Shown: one piece after another, positions 10,504-24,175 of the stretch | Layout: every line of letters starts with the position of its first letter | Position numbering within the stretch: position 1 is the first letter of the stretch | NCBI RefSeq assembly: GCF_030463535.1 | Contig: NC_132894.1 | Location: 30,451,125 to 30,515,124 of the forward strand | Direction: 5' to 3' | DNA: 64,000 nucleotides | Source: Salminus brasiliensis | Lineage: Eukaryota; Chordata; Actinopteri; Characiformes; Bryconidae | Notes under the pieces: model-generated | Told to the model about the DNA's origin: nothing | What the model saw: only the letters and a program-made list of their open reading frames with translations | Database searches by the model: none | Translations under genes and position numbers: made by a program

Positions 10504-12880
10504 TCCGCAGAAGAACTTTTAAAGAACAGGATCTGCAATGTAATAGCTTAATAAAGCAATACATTTGAAACCAAAAATGTTTCTAAAAGTGTCTGCACAC
10601 ACTGTTATTTTATAGATGTTTTCTGAATTATTATGACAGAGCACTTTCAATAAATCATAACACTAAGTCTCACTTTCAATTCTTCAGAGCTACCTTATCT
10701 CGGGTATGCTTATGTTTTTGGGTAGCCTTTTTTTGCTTGTATGTTCAGATTTGTATGCACAAGTTGCCATTTTATGTGTTGCTGAGTGTGATTCTGTGTT
10801 GGTTGTCTTCTCATATTGTCTTGTACTACCACATATTTATTTTGTTGGTGTTTGACAGGTGCATGACTTTTAGTGTTGTCACATTTATGACTGTTGTTAA
10901 TCTTAATAATTCATGTAGTTTCTCTGTAGAAACTGTAAAATCATAGTGTTTTGCTGAATTTCTGATTTCTTTTACTTTACCACACGTAAAATGTGTGTAA
11001 CATCCAAAACGCACCAAAATTGTCTTTACTTAATTCAAAATTAAGTTAAAACTACAAAGTGTTCAATAAATGGTACATTAAATAAATGGTACTTTAAAAA
11101 TAAAATCAATAATTTTTTCCATTCAATTACACTCAGCATTCAAACTAATCTGTTTTCATAATATAGCCTATAATTCAGAGCAACATGATGTTACCTGTAC
11201 AAGTCATTTTGCTTTCTAATTTATTTGATAAACAATTTCAATTAGTTACTTAATTAATGAGTGTCATTTAACTCTAAAATAGTTTATGGTCTTTTATTGC
11301 CTCTTGTGGAAATGTCTGCATCTCTACAGTTAGTAAAGATTTATTAACGGAGAGTGATGTCTTGTTGGGCAGTGGATTTAGACCAGTGGGACCTATTAGA
11401 TATATGGAGATGTTTATGCAACATTTTAGAGACATGTTTATTCATTGAGATGTTTATTTTAGCTTAAAATAAAACAAACAAACAAAATAATTCAATTAAT
11501 TGAGATAAAACTTACAAAAAGCATATTTTATTGTGCATCACACCCTAAAATAACTGCTGTTTTTCAGGTATTCCAAAGCTCTGCATATCACCAGACCCGG
11601 AAAGAGGACTGAACACCCCTAGAGCAGCTCGCAGTGACAATTAATGAGCACTTTTTAGCCTTCTGTGAAGTTCACCTTCATAAGCTGTAAGAACATCTGC
11701 AGTGTTATCTGATTTACATTACCTTGCCACACAACCTCTGCTAATGAGATCTTCATGGACTTGAGCTCCAGAATTTAACTGATCTGAGCCTTAAGCTCCA
11801 GTACCTTAAATATTTGTCACCTGCATAGTGTCACCATAGAGGAGGCCGGAGTTCCATTCTCAATGTTGGATGAGCTGGTTTCTTCAAGTTTTGTGGAAAC
11901 ATGTTTCACAATTATGTCTACTTATGGCCTACATTGCAATGTCTGTGGTGTTTTACCATTAAAAATGTAATTTAGTGTAGACTTGGGAACACAGTTGTAG
12001 ACTTGGGAACATAGTGTGTCATGAAATCCTCATTCACAGGATTCAGCTAAATACCGTAAATGTCACAGCCACCAGAACTCAGACAAGCAAGCACAAAGAC
12101 AAGACAAGCAGATATAACACAAACAGGCTCACTTGAAACAATGTAAACAGCTGTGGACAGGAATTTCAAACATTGTCCAGCAGAGGGCATCATACAACTG
12201 TTTATGCAGAGATAAAGTCATGATGCAGGACACAAGCCCAGTTTGATCAAGAAAAACAAACAACTACTCAAACAATCTGCATGCAAAGTAAGTGTTCACT
12301 TGCTTTATTCTTCATTGTGTATTGTGTACGTACATGGCAACATTTTCACATTTGTATAAAATACTCTTAGAATCTTCACATCTACTCAGGCACATACAAT
12401 GTTATTCACAAAATCACTGAAACTAGGCAGGATATATAAAGAATGTTATTAATCTATACTTAGTGCTTTCCCTTCAATGTAATTAATGGTATGATTCAAA
12501 GCAGAAATTATGGTCTTGTTAAATATCCAAACAGTATATTTATTATTTTGTTAGCTAAGCATGTTTATTTTAGCAACATATTATGACTGAATCCTCAAGA
12601 CAATTTCAGCATTTTATCACTAATGGATTATTTGTGCCATGATTAAAAAAAAATTAAAAAGAAACTGCTAAATTAAATGGAGATTCAAGCAAAGCTTTGA
12701 TGTGAAATGCCCAAATGTAGAGAAAGTTGTTCAGTCAGAATAATTCACAGTGGTGATGAATGGATGCCCGGAAAGTTTAATGCACCTGAAAGTTACCTCA
12801 CATAAAGCTATTATATGAAATGATTATGTATGTTGACTGACATCTGAGACATTGTTTTACAGTCATTTGTATGGTAAGTT
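10504..12880. other. AT-rich intergenic DNA
   Basis: No supported gene. At 11567-11645 a pyrimidine tract and AG precede a short frame (starting GIPKLCISPD) that ends in a stop, which could mimic a terminal exon. No partner exon is visible, so it is not annotated as coding. Confidence 0.6.
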
Positions 12881-12889
12881 TTTTGTTCG

Positions 12890-13328
12890 TAGGAAGACTT
12901 TCTACTAAATATTGGAGAATTGCTGTAAGTATTTGATTCCATTCAGTGACAAGAGCATTAGTGAGGTCATGATGTTAGATGATCACCACTCCACTTCATC
13001 CCAACTCCCTAACTCATCCCAAAAGTATTTGATGGAGCACCATCGTTCCAGAGAACACAATTCCACTGCTCCACAGCTCAATGCTGGGGAGCTTTGGACC
13101 TCTCTAGACCATGCCTGGCATTAGACATGGTGCCAATAAATACATTTTTGTCTGTTCCAGAGAGTGCTACTCTATTGGTAATACATTTCTACAGGGACTA
13201 GACAAGTTGTGTGTGTGCATTTAAAACTGTAAATTTGTAAATGCAGCAATTGGTGCAACTTTATGTAGCATGAATAATGAATGAAATAATTTGAAGGGAT
13301 GTCCACAAACATTTGGACATGTAGTGCA
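12890..13328. mobile_element. MITE-like element, family M, copy 1
   Basis: Shares an internal body of about 400 bp with copies near 31870, 41818, 54448 and 62130. Recognisable parts are the segment around 12950-13140 and the right terminus near 13300 (GTCCACAAACATTTGGACAT). It has no coding capacity. The left terminus is degraded. Confidence 0.75.
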
Positions 13329-16229
13329 TTTATTTGCACTGTTAACATCGCAATTATTACATTTCAAAAACGGAATGATACCGAACTTTAGCAAAATTGT
13401 TTTCCCCATTAACAATGCAAGAATTCTAAATATTACTAAACAGGGTTCCATCTGTAACACAAGGTTTTCCACCAAATTTTTTCCACCAAACCAGGCATAG
13501 AAGATTTTAACAAGGCATACAAATGTTTTTATTTTTTTTTTGAGTTGTCATGATTCTATAAAGAACTACTGCTTTTTCCAGATAATTCTGGGTCAAATAT
13601 GGCCCAGGTTCCAACAGTCATTGCCATAATTCCACAGGGGTATGTGGGCTGGATGAAAGCATAGATGTAGGAATTAATGGGGCCATGCCTTGGCTCAGGA
13701 TCTGTCTGGGTTACTAAAGAACTCTCACAGAACCCCTTTTTTAAAGAGTATAACCAATAACAAAACACACTTTTTGGACAACACTCTGTTAAAGAAATGT
13801 TACACTAGGAAGCTTTTACAAAGACAAAACCATTACATTGTTAAAAAAAAAAAAACATATATGTTTGTGTCTATTAGGCTCTGTTCTTAAAATGCCCTAG
13901 AATGTCAAACTGTTTTTCCTTGGCATAGAAAATCCAGGACCAAAACAGAGCTGGAAAACGGGCCAAAACCAAAACCCCTAAAACTGTTACATCACAGTCT
14001 TGACTTGCTCTATTTACACCTCAAAATTTACAAAAACCCCACCCACTAGTGACAGGTATAGTCAAAGCTAGCAAACCGGCAAAACAGGGCAGTGGTTTCA
14101 GGAGAATATGGTGTTGTTGATACTGGAGAGCAGCTCATCAACGCCAGATTTGGCTAGTTTTGGGAATACAGGTTACTATGCAAACCAGGTCTTGTGGCTG
14201 CAGCTTTTCCTGTGCAAGTGTCTGTAGAAGGGTATCACAAACTCATGGTAAAGCAAAACCAAAAGAGGTGAGCAAAAGGGGAGTTACACTAGAATAAAAG
14301 CTAATTCTTTTCTCTCCATGGTTCACTCCCCCAATTACACACTGGACTACCTCAGTTTAACTAAACTGGAGCTAAATACACAGCAGAAGGGAAAGCACTG
14401 ACTTGTTTTTTTTTTACTAGTAAGACTCAAGAAAGATAAACCGTGGAAACCAAGAGGGGACAAGGCTAAAAGTTAACCTGGATACATCTCTTTAGCTTGC
14501 TACAGAATCACAGAAAGGACAATGAGAGGACAGCTACTCTATCTGGTAAGACTCAAGAGTAATTACAGTTTTTGTTACAGGGTTTAAACTATGCTATAAT
14601 ATGTGTCTTCTTCTGTGAACCCTGTTGTAATGCTATAAAAACATCCAATAAAAGCAGAGCTTTTTTCCCAAGCCCTCCATAAATTGAAAATCAGCATATA
14701 TCGTTCTGCGGCAAAATAACAGGGTTTTAAATACACTTGTTAAATAACATCTGAGAATTTTTTGCCCAACCAAGGTCACACATATAATAACTATTTATAC
14801 ATCAAAAACAACTTACAACAAATGCATTCATTGGCACATTTTACAGAGAACTGTAGAATTAAAAAATGTCCATTATTAGCATTATTAACATGAATACTGG
14901 CATTGTTGTTTAATTTATTATTGAGTTTAACTGATTAATCATGACAGCCATGTTCATCCTTTTCCACATCATCCCAAACATATTTGTCATCTTTCATACT
15001 ATACATATTGTACAGCTTCTGAACAAAATTAATTTGGTCTCTTCAGGGCAAGGCTGATGTGCTTCACTGATTCCAAGCTCTAAAGCAATGGTTCTCAACG
15101 TTGGTCCTGGAACCCCCTGTCATGTGCTATTTTAGTCTTATGAACTGGTCTGGGAGTCCTAAAAGTATCTCAGCACAAGCATGATTCACAAAAGGTAGAG
15201 CAAGCGCTACACTTAACACTATCTCTATGAGATGATCGTACTGGGTCCTTCTGATTAATTGGATCAGATATGTTACAGCAAGAATAACAGTAAATATGCA
15301 AGGCTTACGGGACCACACTGGAAAAAAAAGATATTTTGGAAAGTCAAATGTGGATTGGAAACAAGATGTAAACATTACAAATGATATGTGAAGAAAAATC
15401 TTTTAGTCTACAGTCAACTGTGGTGGGCCGTGGTTATCTTTCTTTGAGCCTGTATTTGGAGCTGGGAGCAAAGGTGATGACTGGTGTTTTTGCTGAATAA
15501 TAAATGGGGGAGGTGGGAAGAAAAAATTGCTATGAATTATTGGTTAATATAAGTTTTCCCCTTCACTGGTACATGGTGATGCAACTAAATGTCAGAAGCT
15601 GTTTAAAGGTAAGTTAAGGTGAAATATAGACTGTGCTATATAGCTGTGCTTAATATAACCAGGAACATAAATAAGGTAAAAAAGTTCACAAAGGTCACCC
15701 TTGATTTGTTAAATAAAAGGTCACCCTTAATTTGTTGAGTTGTTAGTCCTAATGCAGAATCCTTTATGAATTCTTTGGTAACCCTTCAGTTCAGCACAAT
15801 TTACCGAGTCCCACAAGACTCAAGGTTCAGTGTTAGGACTACTAGAGAAACCAGTAATAAAGTTAGGAGAGTGAATAACTGAAGGGTATTCTTTTGCTAG
15901 GGGTTAAAGGGGTCTGATTTAATCTGATATATCAAATATTTCTCATTTTGAGATTGTGATTGTGAGATGGTTCTACTTTTGTCTAGATGCTTAACTATGT
16001 AGAGAAATTATTCTTTTGGCAGCAAGAATGGGTTTCTCTAGATAAAATAACTTATATAAATTAAAACATCTAGATATAAGCTGAACAGTCTTACAATATC
16101 TTACAATAACTCTCAAAATAAGTCATACATTCAGTATTAATCAGACTAAAGATGTTTAAGATGTCTTCCCTTGGCAAGATACCAATATTATGTTTGCAGT
16201 AGATATTGAGAACCATTGCCCAATGGGAC
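13329..16229. other. Intergenic DNA downstream of cdhr5
   Basis: No supported gene, RNA or intact mobile element was seen. The part nearest 16230 should contain the cdhr5 3' untranslated region, whose end I could not fix. Confidence 0.55.
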
Positions 16230-19200
16230 TCACTGGCCTGTTTTATCTGGATCCAGGCACTCTCTGCGATGAGAATTGGTTCCTTCTTGGCTATCCAAGT
16301 CCTGGATATTCGTCATAGTCAGTTCTCCCATTTCCACATCGCTTGCCTTTAGAGCTGGAGAAGATGAGTCCTCCACAAAGTTCTCCATGTCCTCCTCAGG
16401 CCTGAGCCCAATGTTGTCAGGAATGATCTCCACCTCAATGTCTGATGAATCCTCGCTCTCCTTGAACCACACGGTTTTGTGTCTGCCCTGCCTTCTCCTC
16501 TCTTTGGTCAGAATGGATTTCACTTGGTCCTTAGAACCCCTGGCTTTGAGATGGCCAACTGGGCTGCCTCGGTGTATGTGGTTGGTGTGGACTCGCATGC
16601 CGCACAAGTTGCAGTGTCTTTGCCTCTCACGGGGTATCACTCTCACTCTTCCTGCCTCCAACTTTCTGTCTCTCCTTTCCACTCTTCTGCCACCTGATCT
16701 GCCCATGTCACCTTCATTCAGGAAGCCATCATTGGTGAACTGCAAGCTGTCTCTTGGCCTTGGCCTATTAGTGGTCTGACTAAGCTGCAAGCATGGACCT
16801 AAACACTGAAGGGGGAATAAAATCAATCCCACATTTTGTTAAACAAGCAGTTCAACAAATGCCCCATTTATTTGTGCTGATCTTGAAATGAATCTTATTC
16901 AGACCCAATTTCTCTGACACTTTGTACAATATGAGCATTCAGAGCTGGACTCACAGAGCTTTGATGAGAAGTTGCTGACCTCAGATAACTTGAGTGTATT
17001 GGGGTTCTCCTTCTTCAGACGGGAGATGAGGTACCCAATCACGATAAGACAGAGCACCAGCAAGGCGGCCATTACAAAGCCCAGCAAAGCCATGTCTCCA
17101 GCACGGTATCCCTCTATGGGTGACTGGACTCCCACAGCTGTGAAAATGACCAAGGGTTTTAAGTATTAAAATGCACATATCTATTGCCAGGGAGGATGTG
17201 CATTAGGGAGAACTGTTAATATGTGTCTTAGCTAAAAATCACATTTACTACATTTTCTCTTGACCTTAAAGATTAGTTTAATTGGCACGGTACAGTATAG
17301 GTACAATATTGCAATTATGTAGTGTTTTTTTTTCACATTTTCACATTTCTAAAATTCCTATTTTCCTAAAATTCCGAAATGTTCACTTTTTTATTTTGGG
17401 CTATTGAGAGCTGATTGATAAGAAAAACATTTTTTTTGTTTTAGCACAAAATGCAGGCTCATCTGTCAAGCACGGTGGAGGTAGTGCCATGGCTTGGAGT
17501 TGCAGGGCTGCTTCTAGGAAGTGCTCACTAATCTTTATTGATGTGCAACTTATGATGTAGATAAACATCTACAGGGACATTCTGTGTCAAACGTACAATT
17601 TTGGGATGGTCAAGTAAATCACCAGACATGATCCTAGTTTAGCGTGCATTTCACTTTCAGAAAAAAAGTGGATGCAGTTATTGCAAACAAGGGACTTGCA
17701 ACAAAATATGCGTTATTTGCCTTGAATTTCTGGGAATAGTGCCTGGGTAGGTCTTCCAAAACAGGATGAGGAGGAGGGATGACTTGTCATTCTAGTACTT
17801 TCAGAGGAGACTGTATATCAAAAACCATATTTCAAATGAAAAATAAGTTTAATGCTGTTTTAGCATTAAATGTAGGGTGTGTAATAACTTAAGGATGCAG
17901 TTTGTATAATGGAAAACAAGTGGCTACAAGCTAAATGATCCTCTTAGCTCCAGGGCAGAACTAAAGAAGCCAACACATCTGTGCTGATGAAGGACATTTG
18001 GGTTACAGTACATATTGTGTAAATGTGGTGTTTAGCTGAGCCACTGGTTTAAATGTAATAATAGCTGGCCTATTTACATGCTGTATTAAATCTTCTGAAG
18101 TGAAAGAACTCACGTGGTAAGACGAGCACTGATAGAGCGGCTGTCCCTGATTCACCAGTAGATACATCAACTGCCCGGAGCTGCAAACAACCAAATACCA
18201 TTTAGGAATGTAACAATGCAATGAACAGGTAATATGTTTGGTAAATAAGGCATCTAATCTATATGTTCCTGGGTGAAAATGAAATGAAATACTTAATTAT
18301 GTAATTAAGTACTTGCCTGCAAAGCAAAGGAGTCGGTCCGAACAGCCTTCTTTAGAAGCACAAACCCATCTGTGGTTATGTTGACATAACTGCTGTACTG
18401 TACTTCATATCTTATGTCCGGATTTACTCCCTGTCAATGCAAAAACAATAGTTTAAAAATACATCATATAACTTAGATCTGGTGGCATGACACTATTTAA
18501 ATTGCAGTGTACATTCCACACTGCAACCTACATTTGCAAAGTCGTCATCCCTGGCTCGGACTCTAAAGGGCCTATTTGAAGTTCTGTCTCTGAGCACCAT
18601 GTTCTCAGGGCCAGAGTTGGTGTAAACATACGCCTCGTAGCGCTCCCTCTCGAATTTCGGTGGGTTGCGGCTCTTTTTCATCACCTCAATGTTGACTGAG
18701 GTGGAGGCAAACTGGTCTCTGTTTGACACCTGTGAAGCCTGGTTGAAACACCATTAATACAACAGTTAAGATTACACTTTTCTAAAGTTCTGTAGTTAAA
18801 TAAGAATGGATCCCAAAGGGTCAACAACAAAGTAAAATGTAGTATCAAAACAATAAAGGTGCCAAAGAATGCATTTATTATTTATTCAGTTATTCTTTGG
18901 TGTAGGAATAGTAAGCCGGTGATGTTGGTTTTGAGGGCGTAAATATACAACGAATCAAGACTGTTACGTAACATTTGGGTTTTGGAATTGGCTTATGGGT
19001 TTTACAGCTCAGTTTTTGGGTTTTCCTTTTGAAAGAAGAGTCGACAGTGCTAAGCTAAGCTTCAATTCATCACTTCCATTTACTGAACTCATTCATTATT
19101 ATTCATTATTCAACTATGCAAAGGTAAATACAGTTTTCCATTCTAGAGCACCTTTTAAAAATACATTAAAACACTGTCCTTACCAAAACTATGAGGGATA

Positions 19201-22200
19201 TTGGGCCTGCAATGTCAGCTGGTTTTAGCATGGTTATGTTTCCGGTGGTTTCATCTATTTGAAATATACTGTCTTCATTCCCTACATTAGACAAGCCAGT
19301 AAGCACAATCATCTTTTACACAGGCTTACACAGAGTGCAATCTCTTATATTCAGTTATTATATCAAAGATTGAAACAAAACATACAATGTTACCTCGAAC
19401 AATTTTGTAACTTATCTCTTCATTTCTGTTTCTGTCACCATCCCTGGCATAGACTGGACCTGGCTGCAACTGTAACGGTCCATCCTATGAGAACAAATAT
19501 CAGTGTAAATATACTAATTTCCTAAGCAGAATGTATATCATTATCCTAAATTATGCAGGAAATGTCATTTACCTGTCTTTCTGTAAGGTTGACTCTGCCC
19601 TTATACCCAGGGCTTAGGCAGATTTTGGCAATACCTAGCGTTGTCCTTGTACATGGTTGGAACCAGGGTGGACGGTTGTCAATGTCTTGGATATTGACCC
19701 TTATAGTTGTTGTAGCTGTGTAGGAGAACTGGTCTGGTGATGAAGGTGGGGGAGTGTCCTGTCAAAATTAAGAGTTCATTATATGAAGCTATCTAAAAGT
19801 AGGACCCAGGAAATGTCACCCATTTAGTGTCTGAAGACAGTTTTTATTCATTCATTCATGATCTTATCCACTTCTTCCAGGTCAGGGGTCATGGTGGGAC
19901 CTGAAAGTATTGGGTAATATAAGGTAGAAATACCCTCTGGACAACCTCACACTAAGGGAACAATTTAGCGTGGCTAGCTCACCTAGCATGTGTCTTAATA
20001 GGAAGTGGGAAGAGAACCGAATACTATAAATAAAAGTGGCAGAAGACTTTGCTATGGGAACACAAAAAGGTCACCAGAATCAGGATGAAACCGAAACTGT
20101 TTAACCACATAAAAAGTCTTTGTTACATTTCCGCCCTCTGTAGGTTGTGGCCTTCAATTCTTTAGTGGGTAACACAACATCCTATTACACAGAAGACTGA
20201 GGTTTAATCAAATGGTGGTCCATTAGTAAGACTCCTTCTGATACATTTGCCAAAAGGTTATCTGTTACACACATTAAGTGTTCTTTTAAATGAAATACTG
20301 GACACACTGTGATCCACACTATGGTAGTCAGCTGTGTGGTGCCTGCTTACCTGCACATACAGAATCAGAGTCACCTGCTGGACGGCATCATAATCCAAAA
20401 TCTTGTTCACAAGGATGTTTGGTTTGTACATACTCTCCAGTCTAAAATACATGTTCTGTAGAAGCAGAAAGGTTAATCATCCAATTAGATTAAGAGAAAT
20501 GTAATATGCAGAACTGGATTGGCTACTTACCACAGTCGGCTCCATGGTGTAATATAAAACTCCAGAATCATCATCCTTGGCTTCAATCAGGGCAACGCTG
20601 GTATTAACAGGTGTGAGCTATGAATGAAAGACAATGTTATAGGCTGCAATCAGAAACAACTGGCTGAACACATGGCCGTGGGCCCTCCCAGCCATCCCCC
20701 GGAGTTAGCCATTGGCCAGAAGCACAAAATATCCCCACCTCATTAACATCTACAGCGTATTCACTCTGGGCAAATGAAGGAGGGTTGTCATTAATGTTCT
20801 CTACTTGAACAAGCACAGTCAAAGTGACCTGCGAACAGAAGAAGAGAAAGATTTGTGATACCCTAATTAAACATAAGCAGATCTCTTATTTGATACAGCA
20901 ATACCCACAAATCAGCAGCAAGCAGCAAATAGCACAATCCAGACTTCTAGCCTGAAATAGAATTACAAGCTGTTCCCAGATTCATTAGCATAGCATTCAT
21001 TTAGTTGAGAAACACATACGCTTTTGAAGCCTGTTTTATTGCAGCGGACCTTAACTGCGAGCTCCTCAGGATTTAACAGCGTCTGAAAAAGAAACATACG
21101 CATTAACACCATCTGCACTAGCGAAGCTGCTACTTATTCAGTGCTCAATGTGTCACTTTAAAGGAATAGTTTACTGAAATATCAAATTTAACCAGTTTTT
21201 CTTTACCCCCAGTCTATCTGCCAAAACAAATATATTATTAAAAAAAAATTATATTTTAAGTGAGACTTCCTTTGCATGTTAGCTACATTAGTTCTGTAGC
21301 TATGCAGAACCAAAGAACCAAGTTTGAACACAAAATGTATTTTGGCTATTGGTCAAGATTTGAGGTAAGTTTTTTTTTTTAATCTAAAATCAGAGCCAGT
21401 GTCAGAGCCCATGTATGAAATCAACAAATGTGTTCTGGAAATAATAGTAATATTAGTCTAATAATGTGGAAATTCTTATAGTCAGCATGTTCAAAATAAA
21501 GCAATCTTTGTCTTGACTTTCCTAATTGACTATTTTACTGCCTTAAAGATAAATGACTATCGAAAAGCCAAATGAAGTCATGTTTGTGTTCATAAAAAGA
21601 ATTTAGCTGCCAAATTTGTTTACTATGTTGATGGCCACAAGATAATATATTGAAGTACCTGAATTTGCAGGTGAAGTGTACGGTCATACGGCTCTACCAG
21701 CAGTAGCAAAAATTCCAGTTTAGAGGAAATTCTTGTTAGAATTGTGGCTGAAAGATGAAACTGACAGACAGGCCTTGTCCTTCACAACCAATTTCTAAAA
21801 GAATACTCCACAGGGAGCTGCATACCATTAACATATGGAGAAGAGTGGCACTAAAGGTCTTTGCACTTCTGCTCAAGAATGACAAGAATTATGAGAATTT
21901 CTTGTAAACTGGGATTTCTAACACTGCTGGCAGACCTGTATTACTATTTGCTTCCATACTCCTGCAGATTCAGCTACTTCCTTCACAATATGCCCAAATT
22001 TAATCACTCATTAACATCTGCTTTGCGACCTATGAATCCCATCATACATCCTGGCCTCATTATTTCCTTGCCGTAATATTTTATCTTGTGGCCTTAATAT
22101 TTTATCTCATGGTCCCAATGTTATTTTGTGGCCTCAATATATTTTGTCATGATCTATCATCTTGTGGCCACAATATATTGTCTTGAGGCCTCAATATATT

Positions 22201-23485
22201 ATCTTGTGGCCTCAATATGTTATCTCATGGACACAGTTTATCATCTTGTGGCCTAAATCTATCAATATATTGTCTCATGGCCTTAATATTTTATCTCATG
22301 GTCCCAATGTTATTTTGTGGCCTCAATATATTTTGTCATGATCTATCATCTTGTGGCCACAATATATTGTCTTGAGGCCTCAATATTTTATCTTGTGGCC
22401 TCAAAATGTTATCTCATGGCCACAATATATTGTCTCATGGCCTTAATATTATCTTATATTACAAAATGTCTTGTGGTCTTAATATATTATTGTAAATAAC
22501 TCTGTATAACTGTAATAACTGTATGTATTTAATGAGAATGTGAGTCTTTTTTATTTCCTTATTTCCATTTTTATTTAAGATGGGTCTAATTTATCAGCTG
22601 ATGCAGCTTTTGATTCTGTAGTTTCTTAACCACATTTGTGACCAAGAATAGAACTTCCTTTGTTCTTTGGCTCTGAAACATTTATGTAAAAATGGGTTGA
22701 ACATTACTGTTCTTTTCCTTTGGAAAACTCGGTGATAAATGTACCTCAAAGTCCAGCTTTTTCTTCACTATCAGACTGGAGCCCTTCAGATCAAAGGCAT
22801 CATCTGGGTTCTCTATGAGAGTGAGTGTGACATCCTTTGTTGTTGTGTTAATTTGGGCAACAACAGTGTCGATTGTGTTGTTCTCTTTAAGTGTCACAAG
22901 CTCTGAGGAAACTGAACAAACTGGAGAGAGAAGACAAATATTACCATGCATAATGAGCCATGCCAGAGGCTACAACGGCCGATGACATTCATTCCTTTGG
23001 TTATTAGAGTGAGCATTGGAATAATTACATATTTCAGCTAAGGGAATTATATTAAGATGTTTTAATATGATTAGGCCTGAAAGCATTTTCACGAACAAGT
23101 TTCTGAATCACAGAATTGCCTTTTAAGGGCAAGCAGATTTTCTCAAACTGATTGAAAAAGGGGACTCAAGAGGAATTTGAAGCATTCGATCTTACTGGGC
23201 TGGCAATAACCAACCTAAACCAACAACAACCAGCTAAACTATATGCAAGATAAGAGTCTGAATTATAATAATTATTACATATTAAGTGTGATCATTTACA
23301 ATGAACCTCTGCACCACTCCAATACACGTCCTGCCGACAAACAAACACTATTTCTGCATTTTCAACAAAGGCTTAAAGCTGAAGCTATGAAACCGTTCTT
23401 ACTTACTTTTTTCAGCCAGGCAGAGTTTATAAAGAAACAATGTTAACAGGCAGCTGAAGGCAATATGCACAGATTTCCTTTCCAT
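16230..23485 (-). CDS. cdhr5: Cadherin-related family member 5 (14 exons)
   Basis: Single-pass cadherin; in mammals CDHR5 pairs with CDHR2 to link brush-border microvilli. Coding exons run 23485-23407, 22920-22745, 21082-21020, 20828-20739, 20617-20531, 20455-20351, 19758-19573, 19484-19394, 19281-19184, 18738-18532, 18430-18317, 18180-18114, 17137-16955 and 16798-16230. Phases join throughout to give about 704 residues. Residues 1-24 form a signal peptide (MERKSVHIAF start). Cadherin signatures include ENINDNPPSF near 117 and DIDNRPPWF near 225, followed by the family-typical GPLQLQPGPVYA. The membrane span is about 470-492 and the tail is basic then acidic. The gap from the last cadherin repeat to the membrane is only about 16 residues, so the mucin-like region of mammalian CDHR5 is absent. 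Intron 11 uses a GC donor. The junction of exons 13 and 14 is the least certain. Confidence 0.9.
17455..17600 (+). mobile_element. Tc1-like transposase fossil in cdhr5 intron
   Basis: The stretch near 17465-17510 reads as VKHGGGSAMAWS, resembling the conserved block before the second catalytic Asp in Tc1-family transposases. The rest is too decayed to define ends. It lies in the intron between exons 12 and 13. Confidence 0.45.
19848..19995. repeat. Degraded dispersed repeat in cdhr5 intron 6
   Basis: The wording around TCCAGGTCAGGGGTCATGG and the GGACAACCTCACACTAAGG part resemble a repeat commonly seen in fish introns. Ends and class could not be determined. Confidence 0.35.
22078..22480. 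repeat. Minisatellite in cdhr5 intron 2
   Basis: About 400 bp built from degenerate repeats of roughly 20-25 bp around ATCTTGTGGCCTCAATATAT. A larger period is also visible: the block starting GGCCTTAATATTTTATC at about 22090 recurs about 189 bp later. The frames open across it simply follow the period. Confidence 0.88.
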
Positions 23486-24175
23486 GTCCCAATATCTGAC
23501 GAACACAAATAAGTATGGAGGACTATGGGGCCGTGGCACCAGCTGGTACTTCTTCACATAAAGCACTGACTGTGTTAGCTGATGAGTGGGAGTTGACTCC
23601 AGTCGCAATGTTTGTGACTTCATCTTACGGTCATATATTGCCTAAAGAGCTTGCCAACAGTGGACTGCTCCCTCCTACAAAAATACTTGCATCTGTTTTT
23701 GAGGGGTCATTTTGTATTAGTGCTGATGTCCAGTCACAAAGTCGTAGCACAAGAATGTACCTGTGGAACAAAGGAATTCTCTCATTCCAGCCCTCGGATA
23801 CATAATAAAAGCAGAGAACATTTGTCAGGGTTTTCACATATAAAAGAGTCGTCTGAAATCACACTCTAGTAAAATACAGTGGACCAGTTCTCTGAACACA
23901 GTTTAGGCCCAGTCCTAGTCTTAGTCCTACAAGGTTCCCCATTGACACTATGACTTTAGATTAGGTTTCATAAACTATGAAATATTCTCTGCTGTTTGTT
24001 TCTCGAAAGTATTAATGATGAAAGAACTTCATAGACAGTGGTCATCAAATAGCAGCCCACAGGCCTCATTCAAGATGCAGACAATCTAAAAAGGGTATGT
24101 CATTAGGTACAGCTATTTTATGATCCCTGACATAAGCCAGGTAGTGTCTCCCTGAGTTAGGGTTAACTTTCTGAA
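23486..24175. other. Upstream flank of cdhr5
   Basis: Should hold the cdhr5 5' untranslated region and promoter. The reading frame of exon 1 stays open upstream to about 23623. I prefer the ATG at 23485 because it begins directly with a signal peptide. No TATA box could be assigned with confidence. Confidence 0.45.

Noticed and set aside
16276-16779. 167-codon plus-strand frame opposite the last cdhr5 exon
   Set aside because: It is the antisense shadow of the real cytoplasmic-tail exon, which has matching splice phase.
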